From NCBI RefSeq assembly GCF_048544455.1, contig NC_133537.1:18661541-18725540 (forward strand): a stretch of 64,000 nucleotides of DNA. Reading direction: 5' to 3'. The stretch comes from Silene latifolia (lineage: Eukaryota > Streptophyta > Magnoliopsida > Caryophyllales > Caryophyllaceae). The notes below the pieces were generated by a model, which did not search any database, was not told where the DNA came from, and was given only the letters and a program-made list of their open reading frames with translations. Within the stretch, counting starts at the first letter, position 1. Each line of letters opens with the position of its first letter. The translations under genes and the position numbers were made by a program. Below, piece after piece: positions 1 through 10,991 of the stretch.

Positions 1-1859
1 CAAATTTACATCAACTTGGGCATCGGTAAAGCCGAATACAACCCTTATCTTTATAAATTTGGTGGATAGACATTTATCACCCACTTCCCCTATGTAACAA
101 GGTTTGTACCCCGGTAGGGCCGAGTGCACTCCCTCATGAAATAGGTTTTCATGGTTTCTACTTTTTGGTAAGGCTAAGTCTCAATTGTTTATTTTAGCGA
201 GGTCATGTCAATTTATTATCTATCACGTTTTAAGTGAACTAAAGCGGTGAACTACGATAATTGTATTTGACACGGTCGATATACTCGATTTAATGATAAT
301 GCATGTTTTAGTTATGGCGATTTAGCGATGCATGCAACATATAAATAAAATGTAAAGCATAAATAAAATCCTAGTATGACCTTCCTAAATTAGTAAATCT
401 AATAAACCATCACAAAATCGGAAACCAACTTCTTTGGTCCCTTGAACTTCGGTCTTGGCACGCACTTCAAGGCAGCACTTTTTTTGATGGATCGCCTTCT
501 CGAGTGGCACCGTCTTCAAGGAACTCCGGAATAATAAAATTGCAAAATGAATTACAAAATTTCCTATTATACATTTGTAATTAAAATAAAAATAAATCTA
601 TTAAATTACAAAATGGTGATACGAGATCACAATAATTACAACCGAATCGATATTCCCATACATTTCGGGTAATATCAATTAAAACTAAGGCCATACTAAG
701 TAAAATTACATAATTCAAAAATTACATAAAATTAAGATATGACAATCATAAATAAAATGCAGCATTATAATATGTATGAACATGCTAGATATTATGCTAA
801 ATCGCCTTTAAAGAGCCAATATCCTATATTAATCGGTTTTTACGGATTTGCGTGATTTAACCTTTTAAAATCACAATAATTACATAAATTCATATTTATG
901 TACAAGTTAATTACCCTAACCATCTTAGGACTCAAAATTAGTCTCCACTAACATTTGACAATAATTAAACTTGATTTCTTAATATTGTTCATAAATGGAC
1001 CCAAAAATACAAAATTTATGTTATAAACCTCAAATTAAATCATAAAAATTTCAAATAATTTCAAAATTTGAAATTTAAACTCATGAACATTCTGGGAAAA
1101 TACCATGACACTCATAATGTTCAATACTTAGGTTAAAAATTTTGAAAATTTATCGAGAAAAACAATGTTGCGGTTTATCGGTTTTAACAATTATGACCAT
1201 AAAATATGAGAAAAATTATATTCTTCAACTTTTCACTTTTAGATCTGAAATATATGATAAAATGCAACATGTGACGTTTTTCCTTAGTCATGAAGTATGT
1301 TTTAGCATTATTACTATTTTTAGTCACTATTTATGTGATTTTTCATCAAAAATTCATAAATCATGCATAAAGACTTCATTATAGCCAAATATTTTACACA
1401 CATCTTGTAAAATTGCATATGACAACATACTAAATTTTCATGACCAGATTCGAAATATAACTCATATTAACCTATTTACCCATTTAAATACGATTTTATC
1501 TTAAAAAATCCATATTTCGAGCAAAACAACTCATTTTAACATGAAAATTTACAGACCATCAGTAGATAATATATGTGAAAACATATCTAAAAACTACTGA
1601 AAAATACAAAGTTTAGCTATTTTTCGTCCAAAAATGACATTTTTATCATAAAAATCACATTTTAATGCCAATATTATATAAAATGAACAATAAAATCCAT
1701 AAATAAACCAAAATGTTCTAAAAATCACTTAGGACCAGAAACTTTTAACATGCAAAATTATTTCGTGATTTATCTTCATAAATCCTAAATTTCAAGTTTT
1801 ATTCGTTAATCGTATTATCTCGGAAAAACGATCCCGATCTTGCATGCAACAACCATAAT
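1..1859 (-). other. Non-coding internal region of a minus-strand Copia-type LTR element
   Basis: This AT-rich stretch lies on the internal side of the primer-binding site at 1860-1871, so on the minus strand it is the sequence just downstream of a 5' LTR. I see no gag or pol motif in any frame; the one ORF above 60 codons (about 1142-1384) has no recognisable domain. A short less AT-rich island sits at about 420-535. The length without coding suggests a non-autonomous (LARD-like) element or an unusually long leader. The element continues past the left window edge, so the far LTR is not visible. Confidence 0.5.
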
Positions 1860-1871
1860 GCTCTGATACCA
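1860..1871 (-). promoter_or_regulatory. Primer-binding site (initiator tRNA-Met type)
   Basis: On the minus strand this reads TGGTATCAGAGC, the classic complement of the 3' end of initiator tRNA-Met used by many plant Copia elements. It lies two bases inside the LTR end at 1874, the normal spacing. It fixes the element's orientation as minus and marks 1874-3167 as the 5' LTR. Confidence 0.85.
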
Positions 1872-1873
1872 CT

Positions 1874-3167
1874 TGTTAGAAAAACATATTTTAAATATCA
1901 CATATTTTAGTTTAAAGTTTTAGTCATAAAAACTTAAGGATCTTATGCATGCAAACTTAATAAAAGGAGATGAGGAAAAACGATTTCTCACCATCTAATT
2001 TTCGGCCATTTTGGGCATAAATGAAGTCTCCTACCTCACTTGTTCTTGAGCTTTCCAAATGTTAGGATGATCCTCCAAAGACTTCAAGTATAGAAGCCAC
2101 TCCTCTTGATTGCACCCAAGATTATCCCTTATCTCTACTAAATAATATGTGCTAGATATTTGTTTAGTAGTTTACCTTAAAATTGATTACTAATACTCAT
2201 ATATTACACTAATAATATTAGTAATGTGATTGAACAATTTTAATCAAGATTTCTCAAGTTTTAGAGAAAAAAGAGAGAGTAAAGAGAAGAATGCATGTGG
2301 AAAAATGAGTGAATGGTAAGAGACAAAAATGAGAAAGATTCTCATCATAAAAGGAGGAGGGAGTGCCGTGAAAATGGAAGGCAACATGCCAAAATATGGC
2401 ATCTCCTTTTTCTTTTCCTTATCTCCATAATGTAGGTGTGTAAGGCTACTAATAGTAGGTATGATTATATTAATCTTATCACATAAAATAATATTATGCA
2501 CACTCCACTACAACGTCCATTTCGGTCCACTTACATAAAATGGACTACCATTTTATTTTGTCAATTTTGTCAATTGTCACACAATATGTCACATGTAGTA
2601 TGATACATGTTATTAATTAATTTAATGCATATTTATCACATAAATATCATTTTACAAATTAATTAAATTACATACAACAAATTTACTAGTGATACTTGAT
2701 CACATAAATAAAATGGGTCATTTAATTATAATTCACAACATCTTGTAATTATAAATAACCATTCATTCTTATCTCTATTGTTTCACAAACAATAAACAAT
2801 TTTAGTAATAAAATATTTCAATTACTAAAATAAATCTTATTTAATCCCATTATAATAAGATATTAATATACTCTCTCACAAATTGAATTGTTCAATTTTA
2901 AGGAATTGATTAAATTGTATCGTCATACAATTAATCAACTTTACAGATTAGGGCATCATCCTTTAGGTGTGACCTTAAGGGATCAACTGACCACCACCGT
3001 CCCACGACAGTAACGTCAAACTCTAGCAAGCCAATCGTTACCGATTAATGTTGATCAGTTGACTATAAAATGAATCATCCCTTACGTATTCTTAAAAAAT
3101 GAGATTTAAACATGTGATCATCATGATCGACAATTGTGATCGCATTATTGTCGGGGACACTCCAACA
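1874..3167 (-). repeat. 5' LTR of a minus-strand Copia-type element
   Basis: The boundaries are TGTTAG at 1874 and CCAACA ending at 3167, giving short inverted ends TGTTgG...CtAACA on the minus strand, with a primer-binding site directly outside 1874. The length is 1294 bp. The LTR is AT-rich and non-coding. The partner LTR would lie left of the window, so a target duplication cannot be tested; the five bases outside 3167 are gattg. Confidence 0.7.
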
Positions 3168-3288
3168 GATTGAGTCTTTGATTTTCTTGTGTTGAAGATT
3201 GAATCTTTGACCCTCCAAACTCCCTCTAACTCCCTCAAATCTCAACCAATCTTCAATCAAACTTCACCAAATCCCCATAATCTTCAAT

Positions 3289-5024
3289 ATGGCGGGAAGG
3301 AGAACACGAGCTGATGTTGCACGGGCCCAAGCGGAGCTTATTGAGCGCGCCGCCAACGATACCAACCCGGACCCGGATTATCCATCGGTGTAATTTGCCA
3401 CTTAGACTCAAAATGGTAAGTTTATCCTCTTTAAGAATCGTCCCCTTACCTCTACAAAGTTTTTACATCATCCGTCTTTATCGGCCCTCGGGTTAGCTAG
3501 AGAGACGGAAGCTCTTTTCACCGGAGTAGGAATGAGGGGGATGTACCACATGTATGAATATACTTACCCTCGACTTACATGGGAATTTTTGAGTAGCTTG
3601 AGAATTAGCAAACACTGTCAGACAAATTTGGTGGCTACCCTAAGTTTCCGTCTAATGAACCGGGACCACATAATTTCTTTGAACCGGTTGGCTAATATGT
3701 TTGGGTTAGAAAATGCCATATCACATAACCCTCCCGCTACATTTCATTATTCCCGAGTTTGGAAGGCCATTTCCGGTCTAGAGGATGCCGTTGGGGTGAA
3801 AAGGACCGCAATTAATTGCCACAACCCCGTCATTCGGGTTTGGCATAGATTTATGGGATGCACTGTTCTTGCGGTGGATGAGCCATGGGTATTTAGGACT
3901 AATGAATTAGAAATTTTGGGGTCCTATTTGTTTACAAAACCCACCGCCTTCAAGATTAATGTGGCTCACCACCTTGCGATTCATTTGTCAAAAATTGCCA
4001 ATTCTCCGGGGCAAAAAGTCCCGATCCATGTGGGTGGCATCATCACCCACATTGCTCGATCATTGGACTATCCGGCGGACCTTTCCACCATGAATTGGGT
4101 GCCCGGGGATACATATTTGACCAAACATTATTTGACCACCAAGCTTGAGTGGCTTAAGGTTAACCCCCTTGACGGACGTGAGTATTGGCAAATCAATTAC
4201 CGGAATTCAATCCCGCTCCCCAATGTCACCGCAATCAAAATTGAATAAGACAAAGATGACTACCTTCTCCCGCTTGAAGCGGAAGTATCCACCGATCAAC
4301 CTCCCCTAACCCTCCACGTGTTTATTCGAGGGATAGTCGAGCGGCCACTCCTTCAACACTCCGATACACTATGCCGCAAACCCACCAACCCCCACCATGA
4401 CAATTCCAACCCGGTGAGAGGTCCTCCTCGGGTCAACCTTCCTACCCTGCCTTACCACCTTCCCTTACCGAGTGGATGAAGAGGATGGACATTGCTACGA
4501 CTAAGGCCGCAAGTGAGAGAGATGTGTTGGGGCGGAAGTTGGACCGCATCTACTATGACCAATCCACCAGTTCCTACCCGATCTACGATGATTTTTGTAG
4601 ACGGGAATACGTCCCCTTTGATGCCCCGCACCCTTCCTACTTTACATGGCCCGGCGGGAACTATTCTAGTGCGGACGGGAAGATCATTCACGGGGGTCTT
4701 AACCTCCAACCGGACTACTTCTCCGCCCATATCTTCCCTCCTAGGCCCGAGCAACAACCGGAGGGGCATAATGCCCATTGGGTGGGGGGAATCCGCCCTT
4801 ACTTTGCTAGTGACGTGGGTGCTTCGGGTTTCGGTGGCACTTTTGTGAGGTATTCCTCTACGGGAGGTGACGGTGGTGTGATGATGATGAGTGGAGAATT
4901 CACGGGAGGTCTCTTGGGTACCGGCGGAAGTGGAGGTGACCACACCTTCAACCCCGACGATTTGATTCAAGACTCCGAATATGGAGCCGGAGAGAATGAT
5001 GATGATATGGACTCCGAGTCTTGA
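3289..5024 (+). pseudogene. Decayed Athila-type retrotransposon ORF1-like gene
   Basis: Reading starts at ATG 3289 and runs in frame 1 to 4248, broken by TAA at 3391, TAG at 3403 and TAA at 4246. A frameshift between about 4350 and 4430 moves the rest to frame 3, where it ends at 5024. Once breaks are ignored the reading is continuous. It contains LARETEALF and YTYPRLTWEFLSSL segments and a late Gly/Asp-rich tail. This resembles the ORF1 family of Athila-like Gypsy elements (PF03078-like), whose function is unknown. No reverse transcriptase follows, so it is an orphan piece. A plant-mobile-domain relative is an alternative. The family call is from memory of motif style. Confidence 0.55.
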
Positions 5025-5239
5025 GGGCCGAGTTGGTGGCCCAACCTATTCCCGATTCAATCCAAAAGACAAGTATGTCTCCCTCAAATCCAAACTCTCA
5101 TTCATATTTAAATTCCGCATGCATTTAGTGTACTTGTATCATATGTTGATTAGTCATGTTAGATGCATTCATATACTTTGCATTAGATTTCATTTCTTGT
5201 ACAAATCGTCACATGTAGCTTACATTCATATAATTTAGT
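5025..5239. other. Trailing non-coding segment up to the Copia junction
   Basis: After the ORF1-like reading ends there is AT-rich sequence without a recognisable gene. Copia integrase homology begins abruptly at about 5240-5250 on the minus strand, so the truncation junction of the next element lies at the right edge. No LTR-like TG...CA end is visible here. Confidence 0.4.
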
Positions 5240-5244
5240 ATGTG

Positions 5245-6367
5245 GGTCATAGGAGGTGGCGTTTTAAAGAGCATTTCGTAAGGGGTCTTGCCTTTTAGAA
5301 GTTTGAAGGGAGTTCGATTGATTAGGTAGACAGGGGCTAAGATACTCTCTCCCCAAAAATATATAGGTAAGCTAGCTTGAAATAAGAGAGCACGCGCCAC
5401 ATTAAGTATGTGACAGTGTTTTCTTTTGACTCTACCATTTTATTGTGGCGTGTCAACCATGGATGTTTGAAAAAGGATACCGTTTTCTTGAAAACATTGC
5501 TTTAAATTTGTAAACCCGGTGTCGTAGTCACTACGCAAAATTTTGATTTTCTTATGAAACTGTCTTTCAACTAACGCAAAAAAATTTAATAAAGTTTGTC
5601 GCGTGTCGCTTTTTTTTTCATAATAGGTAAACCCATGTTGAGCGGGAAAAATCATCGACCATTGTTAAAAAATATTGTGAGCCACAAGAGGCATTTTCGG
5701 AATATCGTCCCCACAAATCAAAATGAATTAAATCGAAAATATCGGTGGCAGTGTTCGTGCTTAAAGGAAAAACAGTACGAGTTTGTTTTGCACGAAGGCA
5801 AATGTCACAAGTATTGCTATGAAAAGAAGATTTAAGTTTAGAATTAAATGACGGAATAAAATGCGTAATAGAGGTGGATGGGTGCCCCAACCTTCGGTGC
5901 CATAGTTCCACTTGATCATGAGCTGTCACGGAACACGCACGTCCATCTAGGGACCGCACCTCACCCAATAAATAGAGCCCCTCGCTTTGTTCACCGGTCC
6001 CAATCACCGTCTTCGAGGAACGGTCCTGAATGAGACAAAAGTTTTGAGAGAATTGGATATTTAGGGAGGGGTCGAGTAAAAGACTAGAAACATATAACAA
6101 ATTGCAATTTAAATTGGGTGCATATAACACATTTCGTAAAATCAATCGACTAGACAAATGAATGTCACCACTTTGTGTGGCCATGGTTACATCACTTGTA
6201 GGTAAACCAACACATAAAGGAGCAATATTATGTAAGTTGGTAAAGTGGTCGAGACAACCCGACATGTGGTGCAAGGCACCTGTATCAATAATCCAAGAGG
6301 AGGAAGGGGAATAAGACATACCGCTAAGACGTTCGGTGGATGAGGAAGCCTGTCGTGACTGCCACAT
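5245..6367 (-). pseudogene. Copia protease-integrase fragment
   Basis: The minus-strand reading from 6367 starts with an aspartic protease site (IIDTGALHHM, the D-T/S-G-A motif). Next is a GAG-pre-integrase segment with the H...H...CDICLRAKQ zinc motif (LWHRRLGHPS), then the integrase core (IHFDLWGRY, MVDDFSRSTWVYLL). A frameshift near 5620-5655 leads to RSDYDTGF, a degraded form of the usual RSDNGTEF, so a catalytic-region residue is altered. A later frame carries NVARALLFQ and TPYEMLF. Homology ends at about 5245, before any reverse transcriptase. It cannot encode a working integrase. Confidence 0.85.
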
Positions 6368-7195
6368 TTAAGCCAACTCCGCAAGTTGTTGCGGGTTTAA
6401 TTTGTTGAGATCGAGCTGTTCCATGGGGGACTTAGATGAAGCAGGCTGCGTGGTAGAGGAGCCACCACTTGGAGCACCTGCCGTGGCCATGTGAAGACGG
6501 GGATTGCCTGCTGAATTGGCGGTTTTTAGCTTATTCCAACGGGCATGACCAACAGTGTCGGGAACAAACACGACTTTTCTTAAATCAGTATCGTTGGGAT
6601 CAACGTATATGCGATCCCTAGGTCGCTCCCCCCACCAGTCCGGATATTCCCCAGTGACCCGAAAGCATTGTTGAAATGGGTGGCTGGGTCGTTTGCAAGC
6701 GAGACAAGTTTTAGCACCGGAGGGAGGAGGTCGATCAGGTTTATTGTCACGGCCCCCACCATGTCGAGGATTATTTGTGACCCGAGCAGCATAAGCCATT
6801 GTGTCGGGTTGAGAAACCGGTTTGTGTATGGTAAGATTACGAACCCCCTCTTCTTGAAGTAGACGGTTATAAATAAAATTGAGAGCGGGGATTGGGTTCG
6901 TACCTAGGAGTTGGGATCGAACATTGTCAAAACGATTATCGAGACCGATTAAAAAATCACGTACCAGTTTTCGTTCTCGATGTGCCATCATTATTGTAGT
7001 CCAATCACAAGGGCACGCAGAGCAAGAGCACGATGGGAGGGCATCGAGTTATATCATCTCCTCCCAAATTTTTGAGAGTCGATCGTAATAAGAGACAAGA
7101 GATTCGGTTAGATTTTGTCGACAAGCTATTAATTCGGCCTGTAATTGGTAAATACGGGCTTCATTATTCTGACAATATCGATTTTTAATATCTAG
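6365..7195 (-). pseudogene. Copia gag, C-terminal part
   Basis: The minus-strand reading begins at WLDIKNRYCQNNEARIYQ, immediately inside the solo-LTR insertion point. It passes a TGA/TAA-type break near 7040 and continues through LVRDFLIGLDNRFD, a typical UBN2/Copia gag helix region. A zinc-knuckle-like CLACKRPSHPFQQC follows, then a Ser/Gln-rich linker to the protease frame. It joins exactly to the gag N-terminus at 8617 once the LTR and one copy of the 5-bp duplication are removed, which shows the two pieces were one gene. Confidence 0.85.
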
Positions 7196-7200
7196 CCATA
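7196..7200. repeat. Target-site duplication (left copy) of the solo LTR
   Basis: ccata lies directly before TGTAATAC at 7201 and is repeated at 8612-8616 directly after the LTR end GTGTCACA. Five-base duplications are standard for LTR-retrotransposon integration. Confidence 0.9.
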
Positions 7201-8611
7201 TGTAATACAAAGTTCTCATGTGTCTTGGGGTACTCTATCGAGTGGGGCTTACTTTGTCGTGTAAGTTTGGTTTTACGCAAAACAGTAGTCTGCCTGATGG
7301 GTACTCGATCGAGTAAGTGTGACACTCGATTGAGTAAGGGTCACTCGATCGAGTAAGTGACTTACTCGATCGAGTAAGTCGGTTAACGGGTGATTTACGA
7401 TGGGTTTGTTAATAATGCGGATTGATATATATTGTTTCGTCAGTTTTTCTTTAAAACACTTTTCATAACCTAAATCACACAAAGAGAAGATTAAAGTTAC
7501 GTTGCTTCATCCTCATCGCATTATTAGCAAATCCCGGAGCTAGGAGTGTCGGTTTTCGTCGTTCTTTACATATTCGTGATCCTTGCGTCGAGGGTAAGTC
7601 TTACATATCATTTTTATATCGTTTGGTTTATGTTGGTTAAACCCTAATTGGGTGATTTGGGGATTTTGGTGGTTGTGTGGTTATGGTAGTAATAATATGT
7701 ATGTATGTAAAGGAGGAGGGTTCGTTGAGGAGAGATTCTGAGTCAGCTGCTTGATCGTCTGATTTCGTGTTGCTTTCCAGGTAGGGTTTCCCTACTCAGT
7801 ATTAGTTACATAATGTGTGATGATGGTTGTTGTGATTAAAGGTTGATTGTGTTGTTAAATTGTTAGACGGTTGTTGATTTCATATTGTTGATTGGTTTGT
7901 ATCTGTCTGTGATCTTCGGGGCGCGTCCCTGGCTGAGTGGAGTCACTTGCGGGAGTGGCTTCACGCCCTTGGTTCGCCCTCTGTGGAACCCACCACAGGA
8001 GGGGATGTGCACATTAAGGAAACTTGGGTTTATCGCTTAGTGGTTGATGAGCGGGGATTTGGTGGGTACGGCTGCGGTCCCCCACTGGCGGTGTGGAATA
8101 CTTGTTGCGATGGGTACTCTGGCAGGGCTACACACTTTAGTGTGTAGTCAGTTGTGTGGAGATTGGATATGGAGACTGGAGAATCGTTGTGTTGATTGAG
8201 CTGTTTTGGCATTTGTTTCATTGTGGCTTTGTGTTGTGTAATTAGTACTGACCCCGTTGTTTGTTTTAAAAACTGTGGTGATCCATTCGGGGATGGTGAG
8301 CAGTTATTGAGCAGGTATGATATGACGTATACGGGATAGCTGGGATGAGTCATCACGTGGCAGTTAGAAGAGTCTTACGCTGTGTCAGACGATGTTTTGT
8401 AGTCGTGATAGATTTACCAGTAGACCTTTTAAGTACATTGTATTTCAGTTTAACAGTTTTGGAGCTGACATGTAATCACTTTAAACCGTATTTTTCTTTT
8501 AAGTATGTTTCATTATTGTATTATGATTATCATTACCTCGGGTAACCAAGATGGTAACGTTTCCATACCTTAAGTGGTTCTGGTAGGCACTTGGAGTATG
8601 GGGGTGTCACA
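7201..8611 (+). repeat. Solo LTR of a Gypsy (Tekay/Del-like) element
   Basis: A 1411-bp segment starts TGTAATAC and ends GTGTCACA, flanked on both sides by ccata and inserted in the gag gene of the minus-strand Copia element. It has no internal coding region. Its start (TGTAATAC) and its late motif (cctcgg..a.cc.agatggtaac, about 8535-8560) match the LTR of the chromovirus at 56350, so the family is likely Tekay/Del and the orientation plus. It is the product of LTR-LTR recombination after a full insertion. Small ORFs inside it (for example 7947-8147) are not genes. Confidence 0.9.
7303..7380. repeat. Four phased palindromes (ACTCGATYGAGT) in the solo LTR
   Basis: Near-identical 12-bp palindromes start at 7303, 7324, 7343 and 7364, a spacing of 19-21 bp or about two helical turns. 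The last is embedded in a perfect 22-bp palindrome at 7359-7380. A degenerate relative lies near 7229. They sit about 100 bp into the LTR U3-like part, where promoter elements are expected. A dimeric DNA-binding factor or hairpin formation are both possible. Confidence 0.8.
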
Positions 8612-8616
8612 CCATA
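8612..8616. repeat. Target-site duplication (right copy) of the solo LTR
   Basis: ccata follows the terminal CA of the LTR at 8611 and matches 7196-7200. Confidence 0.9.
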
Positions 8617-8931
8617 CCTGTTTGGCTTCGGGACGGAGGGATGTCACCCTTCGTATGGTAGATCGAGTGAGTTGAAGATCCAAGCAGTAACCAATGCATT
8701 GGTCGACTGCCAGGATGCGAAATCAGTCGCTGTTGTAGCCGGTTTGGTGACGGAACAATCGATATAACCGAGCTTCCCTTTTGCGAGGAGAGCAAGGTTA
8801 AAACCCCGGGACCATTCATCGTAGTTGTTGTCATTGAAGATGATCTGCATAATGTTAGCACTCGGATTTTCGACATGGACGAAGGAATAGGAGGGAGTTT
8901 TTGATGCGTCAACGATTTGGGTTTTTGTCAT
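8617..8931 (-). pseudogene. Copia gag, N-terminal part
   Basis: ATG at 8931 (minus) opens a reading of about 95 residues with NYDEWSRGFNLALLAKGKLG and VTAWIFNSLDLPY. These are hallmarks of the Copia gag N-terminal domain (N-Y-x-x-W ... A-L ... W-I). The frame breaks at a TGA near 8644, with the reading resuming in another frame up to the insertion point. It is the 5' half of the gag continued at 7195. Confidence 0.85.
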
Positions 8932-9054
8932 GGCTGCAAAAACGTGAGAACGATGTCTGTGTTGTGTGTGTTTTTTTTTTTTTTTTTTTTTTTTTGACAG
9001 AGGAGATACAGAGACGAGAGAAGAGAGGCGTTTGATAGGATTAGGTTAACCTAG

Positions 9055-9063
9055 CTGATACCA
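9055..9063 (-). promoter_or_regulatory. Primer-binding site of the truncated Copia element
   Basis: The minus strand reads TGGTATCAG, the start of the initiator tRNA-Met complement, directly outside the LTR end at 9064 (TATTAG on plus, probably a mutated TGTTAG). Confidence 0.75.
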
Positions 9064-9362
9064 TATTAGAATTGCATAATATAACATTGTGATAATCGTT
9101 ATTGCATTCATAATTCGTGAATGTACATCGTCACATATTGTTTCTTATATAGTCGACTCATACATGTTATTTACGGAAGAGAATTGATATAAAGGTAACA
9201 TGATATTTGCAACGGTTATATAATCCGTTAAATAAGGCAACGGAGATGTGGTTGCCACCAATAGAGCTTCGAGTGAATCGTTGGGCTTGGAGAGAGCCGT
9301 TGTCTCTGTAATAAAAAACCTCCTTTGATTTATGAATCAGACACTAGCCTCTCTCTTTCACA
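9064..9362 (-). repeat. 5' LTR of the truncated Copia element (outer end uncertain)
   Basis: The inner end is set by the primer-binding site at 9055-9063. A TATATAAG box on the minus strand lies at about 9148-9157, a fitting promoter position. The outer end is estimated from a CA at about 9362 and could be wrong by tens of bases. No second LTR is present for comparison because the 3' part of the element is missing. Confidence 0.45.
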
Positions 9363-9680
9363 TGGGTGCGACCAAGGCCAGAAAATGATTTTTGACAAAA
9401 TACTTGTGTAGTTTATAAATATTGCAGTGATATTAATGTTCTATGTTTAAAATTCATGATTCTCTTATTTGATGTTTGTCTGATATACCCAAAGTGGTTC
9501 TGCCGCTATCCCTAAAACACTACTATACCCAATATATTACTCAAAGTGGTATAGGGATAAAGGGCGAGGGTTAAAATCGTGAGGGCAGTAAAAGGTGCAT
9601 CGTCGACGTCGATGATGAGGCAGACAAAGGGTGGGAGTTGGTAGGGAGGTATTTTGGGTGATGGTTATACCTAATAAGGG
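9363..9680. other. Intergenic stretch without recognisable gene
   Basis: No coding motif is seen. A loose inverted similarity exists between about 9505-9530 (gctatccctaaaacactactatacc) read against 9551-9560 (ggtataggga), too weak to call. The right edge is the LINE target duplication. Confidence 0.4.
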
Positions 9681-9693
9681 AGGATGATGTTTG
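9681..9693. repeat. LINE target-site duplication (left copy)
   Basis: aggatgatgtttg is repeated at 15168-15180 right after the poly-A tail; the first A of the right copy is ambiguous with the tail. A 12-13 bp duplication is typical of target-primed reverse transcription. Confidence 0.9.
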
Positions 9694-10991
9694 AATTCTT
9701 AAAATTGAGAGAGTAGTGAGAGAAAACTCTCTCAAATAATGAAAAACCCAAAAAAAAAAAAGAAAACTGAATAAAGAAAAACCATCTAGAACTCTTCATG
9801 CTCATCATCAATCGTCCTGTGCTCCAAGTACACTAATCATCTTTCTGCAATCATCACAAACAAATTTCGATTTATTTGTGCATCATTCTTCTGCTACCAA
9901 GAGCCTTTCTTTAATTAAAATCATCACTAGATCGTTTAAATCCATCAATTTTCTCTATTTTGAGGATTTTGTTTTTCAGATCTTCACTTTCTCTAGTTCA
10001 AATCCCTCTTTTGATTTCTCATCATGTCTTTGGAGGGTTCTACTAATGAAAAATCTCAGAAATCTACACTCTTTTCAATTAAATTGGAAGTCTAGTTTGC
10101 TATACCATGGTTTCGAGTGGTTATGTCGTTTCTGGTGTAGCGAGGTTAATTGCTTTGCACTCGGTCTGCTGCTAATCGAATAAAAGGAGGGGTTCCAATC
10201 CGAGAAGGGAACCATACATTTGGTTTCTTCGTTTTGGGAGGAAAATGCAAATTTTCACACTCCGCTCCCGTTGATGGTTGAAGATCTGATGAATCCAAGC
10301 CTTCTCCATTTATTGTTGCTTATAACAGTAAATTTGAGTCCATTGTCGGATGTAAGTTGTCTTCTATTCGTTATTTTGTCCGAGTTTGGGTTTGTGTTCT
10401 TATTGAATCCTCCCTTTGTGCCTAGTCCATTGTTCTCTTTATTTGTGGACATTGATTTGCTCTCCAATCTAGAACAGGAGAGCAGTTTCCAGTCTATTTT
10501 CTACATTAAAGAGATTTTGGACATAGGTTCTCTCAAAGCCAACTTTTATCTAGCAAATTATTGTTGCAATAACCTTATGTTTTCTGCTTGTATAACCATC
10601 TTGTCAAGATGGTTTTTTGTTGATCAAGGAGTATTTCTGTCCAATTCTTCTACTGAACTCTTCCTTAGTTGCTTTGATATTAAATGTCTCAACATCTTTT
10701 TGAATGTTGATGGTGACATGTTTGACACTCAAATGTGCTTTTTTTTTGCCCTTTGTAGGATTTAGTGTCATCTTTGATGATTTCTATCCTTCTCTTTTTG
10801 ATAATGTTTCAAGATGGTTGGGTAATAGATCTCTAAGTGATTTTTATCGCCTTGATTATCTTTATTATTATTGGCCTTCATTAGCAATTTTTACCAGTTT
10901 TGATGAGTTCTCTGACCATCAAATTGGGTCTGGTTGTTGTTTTACTGAACTTTGTCTAAGCAAATTGGTTACAATTTTTTTGTTATCCCTC
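9694..10991 (+). other. LINE 5' region, no recognisable ORF1
   Basis: Several short plus-strand frames (for example 9878-10183 and 10220-10765) fill the place of ORF1. None shows a CCHC zinc knuckle or DUF4283-like pattern. The region may be a decayed ORF1 or a long 5' UTR. Confidence 0.4.

Larger units (their letters stand above)
5240..9362 (-). mobile_element. Truncated Copia retrotransposon (Retrofit/Ale-like), minus strand, split by a solo LTR
   Basis: Reading right to left: an LTR (about 9362-9064, outer end uncertain), a primer-binding site, a T-tract on the plus strand (about 8971-8995), gag N-terminus (8931-8617), then after the 7201-8611 insertion gag C-terminus, protease and integrase. 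The element ends inside integrase at about 5240. Reverse transcriptase, RNase H and the 3' LTR are missing. Gag style, short LTR and domain order (gag, PR, INT) identify Copia; the Ale/Retrofit assignment is inference. It is defective, with several frameshifts. Confidence 0.8.

Noticed and set aside
4452..4970. Minus-strand 172-codon ORF
   Set aside because: Shadow of the better-supported plus-strand ORF1-like reading, which continues the upstream protein.
7303..7380. CRISPR-like array of palindromes
   Set aside because: Plant context, no 30-bp spacers, and units are part of an LTR with target duplications.
7947..8147. Small ORFs in the solo LTR
   Set aside because: The whole segment has LTR ends and target duplications; ORFs are random.
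10220..10765. 181-codon ORF as LINE ORF1
   Set aside because: No zinc knuckle or RNA-binding signature and hydrophobic composition; kept only as unassigned LINE sequence.
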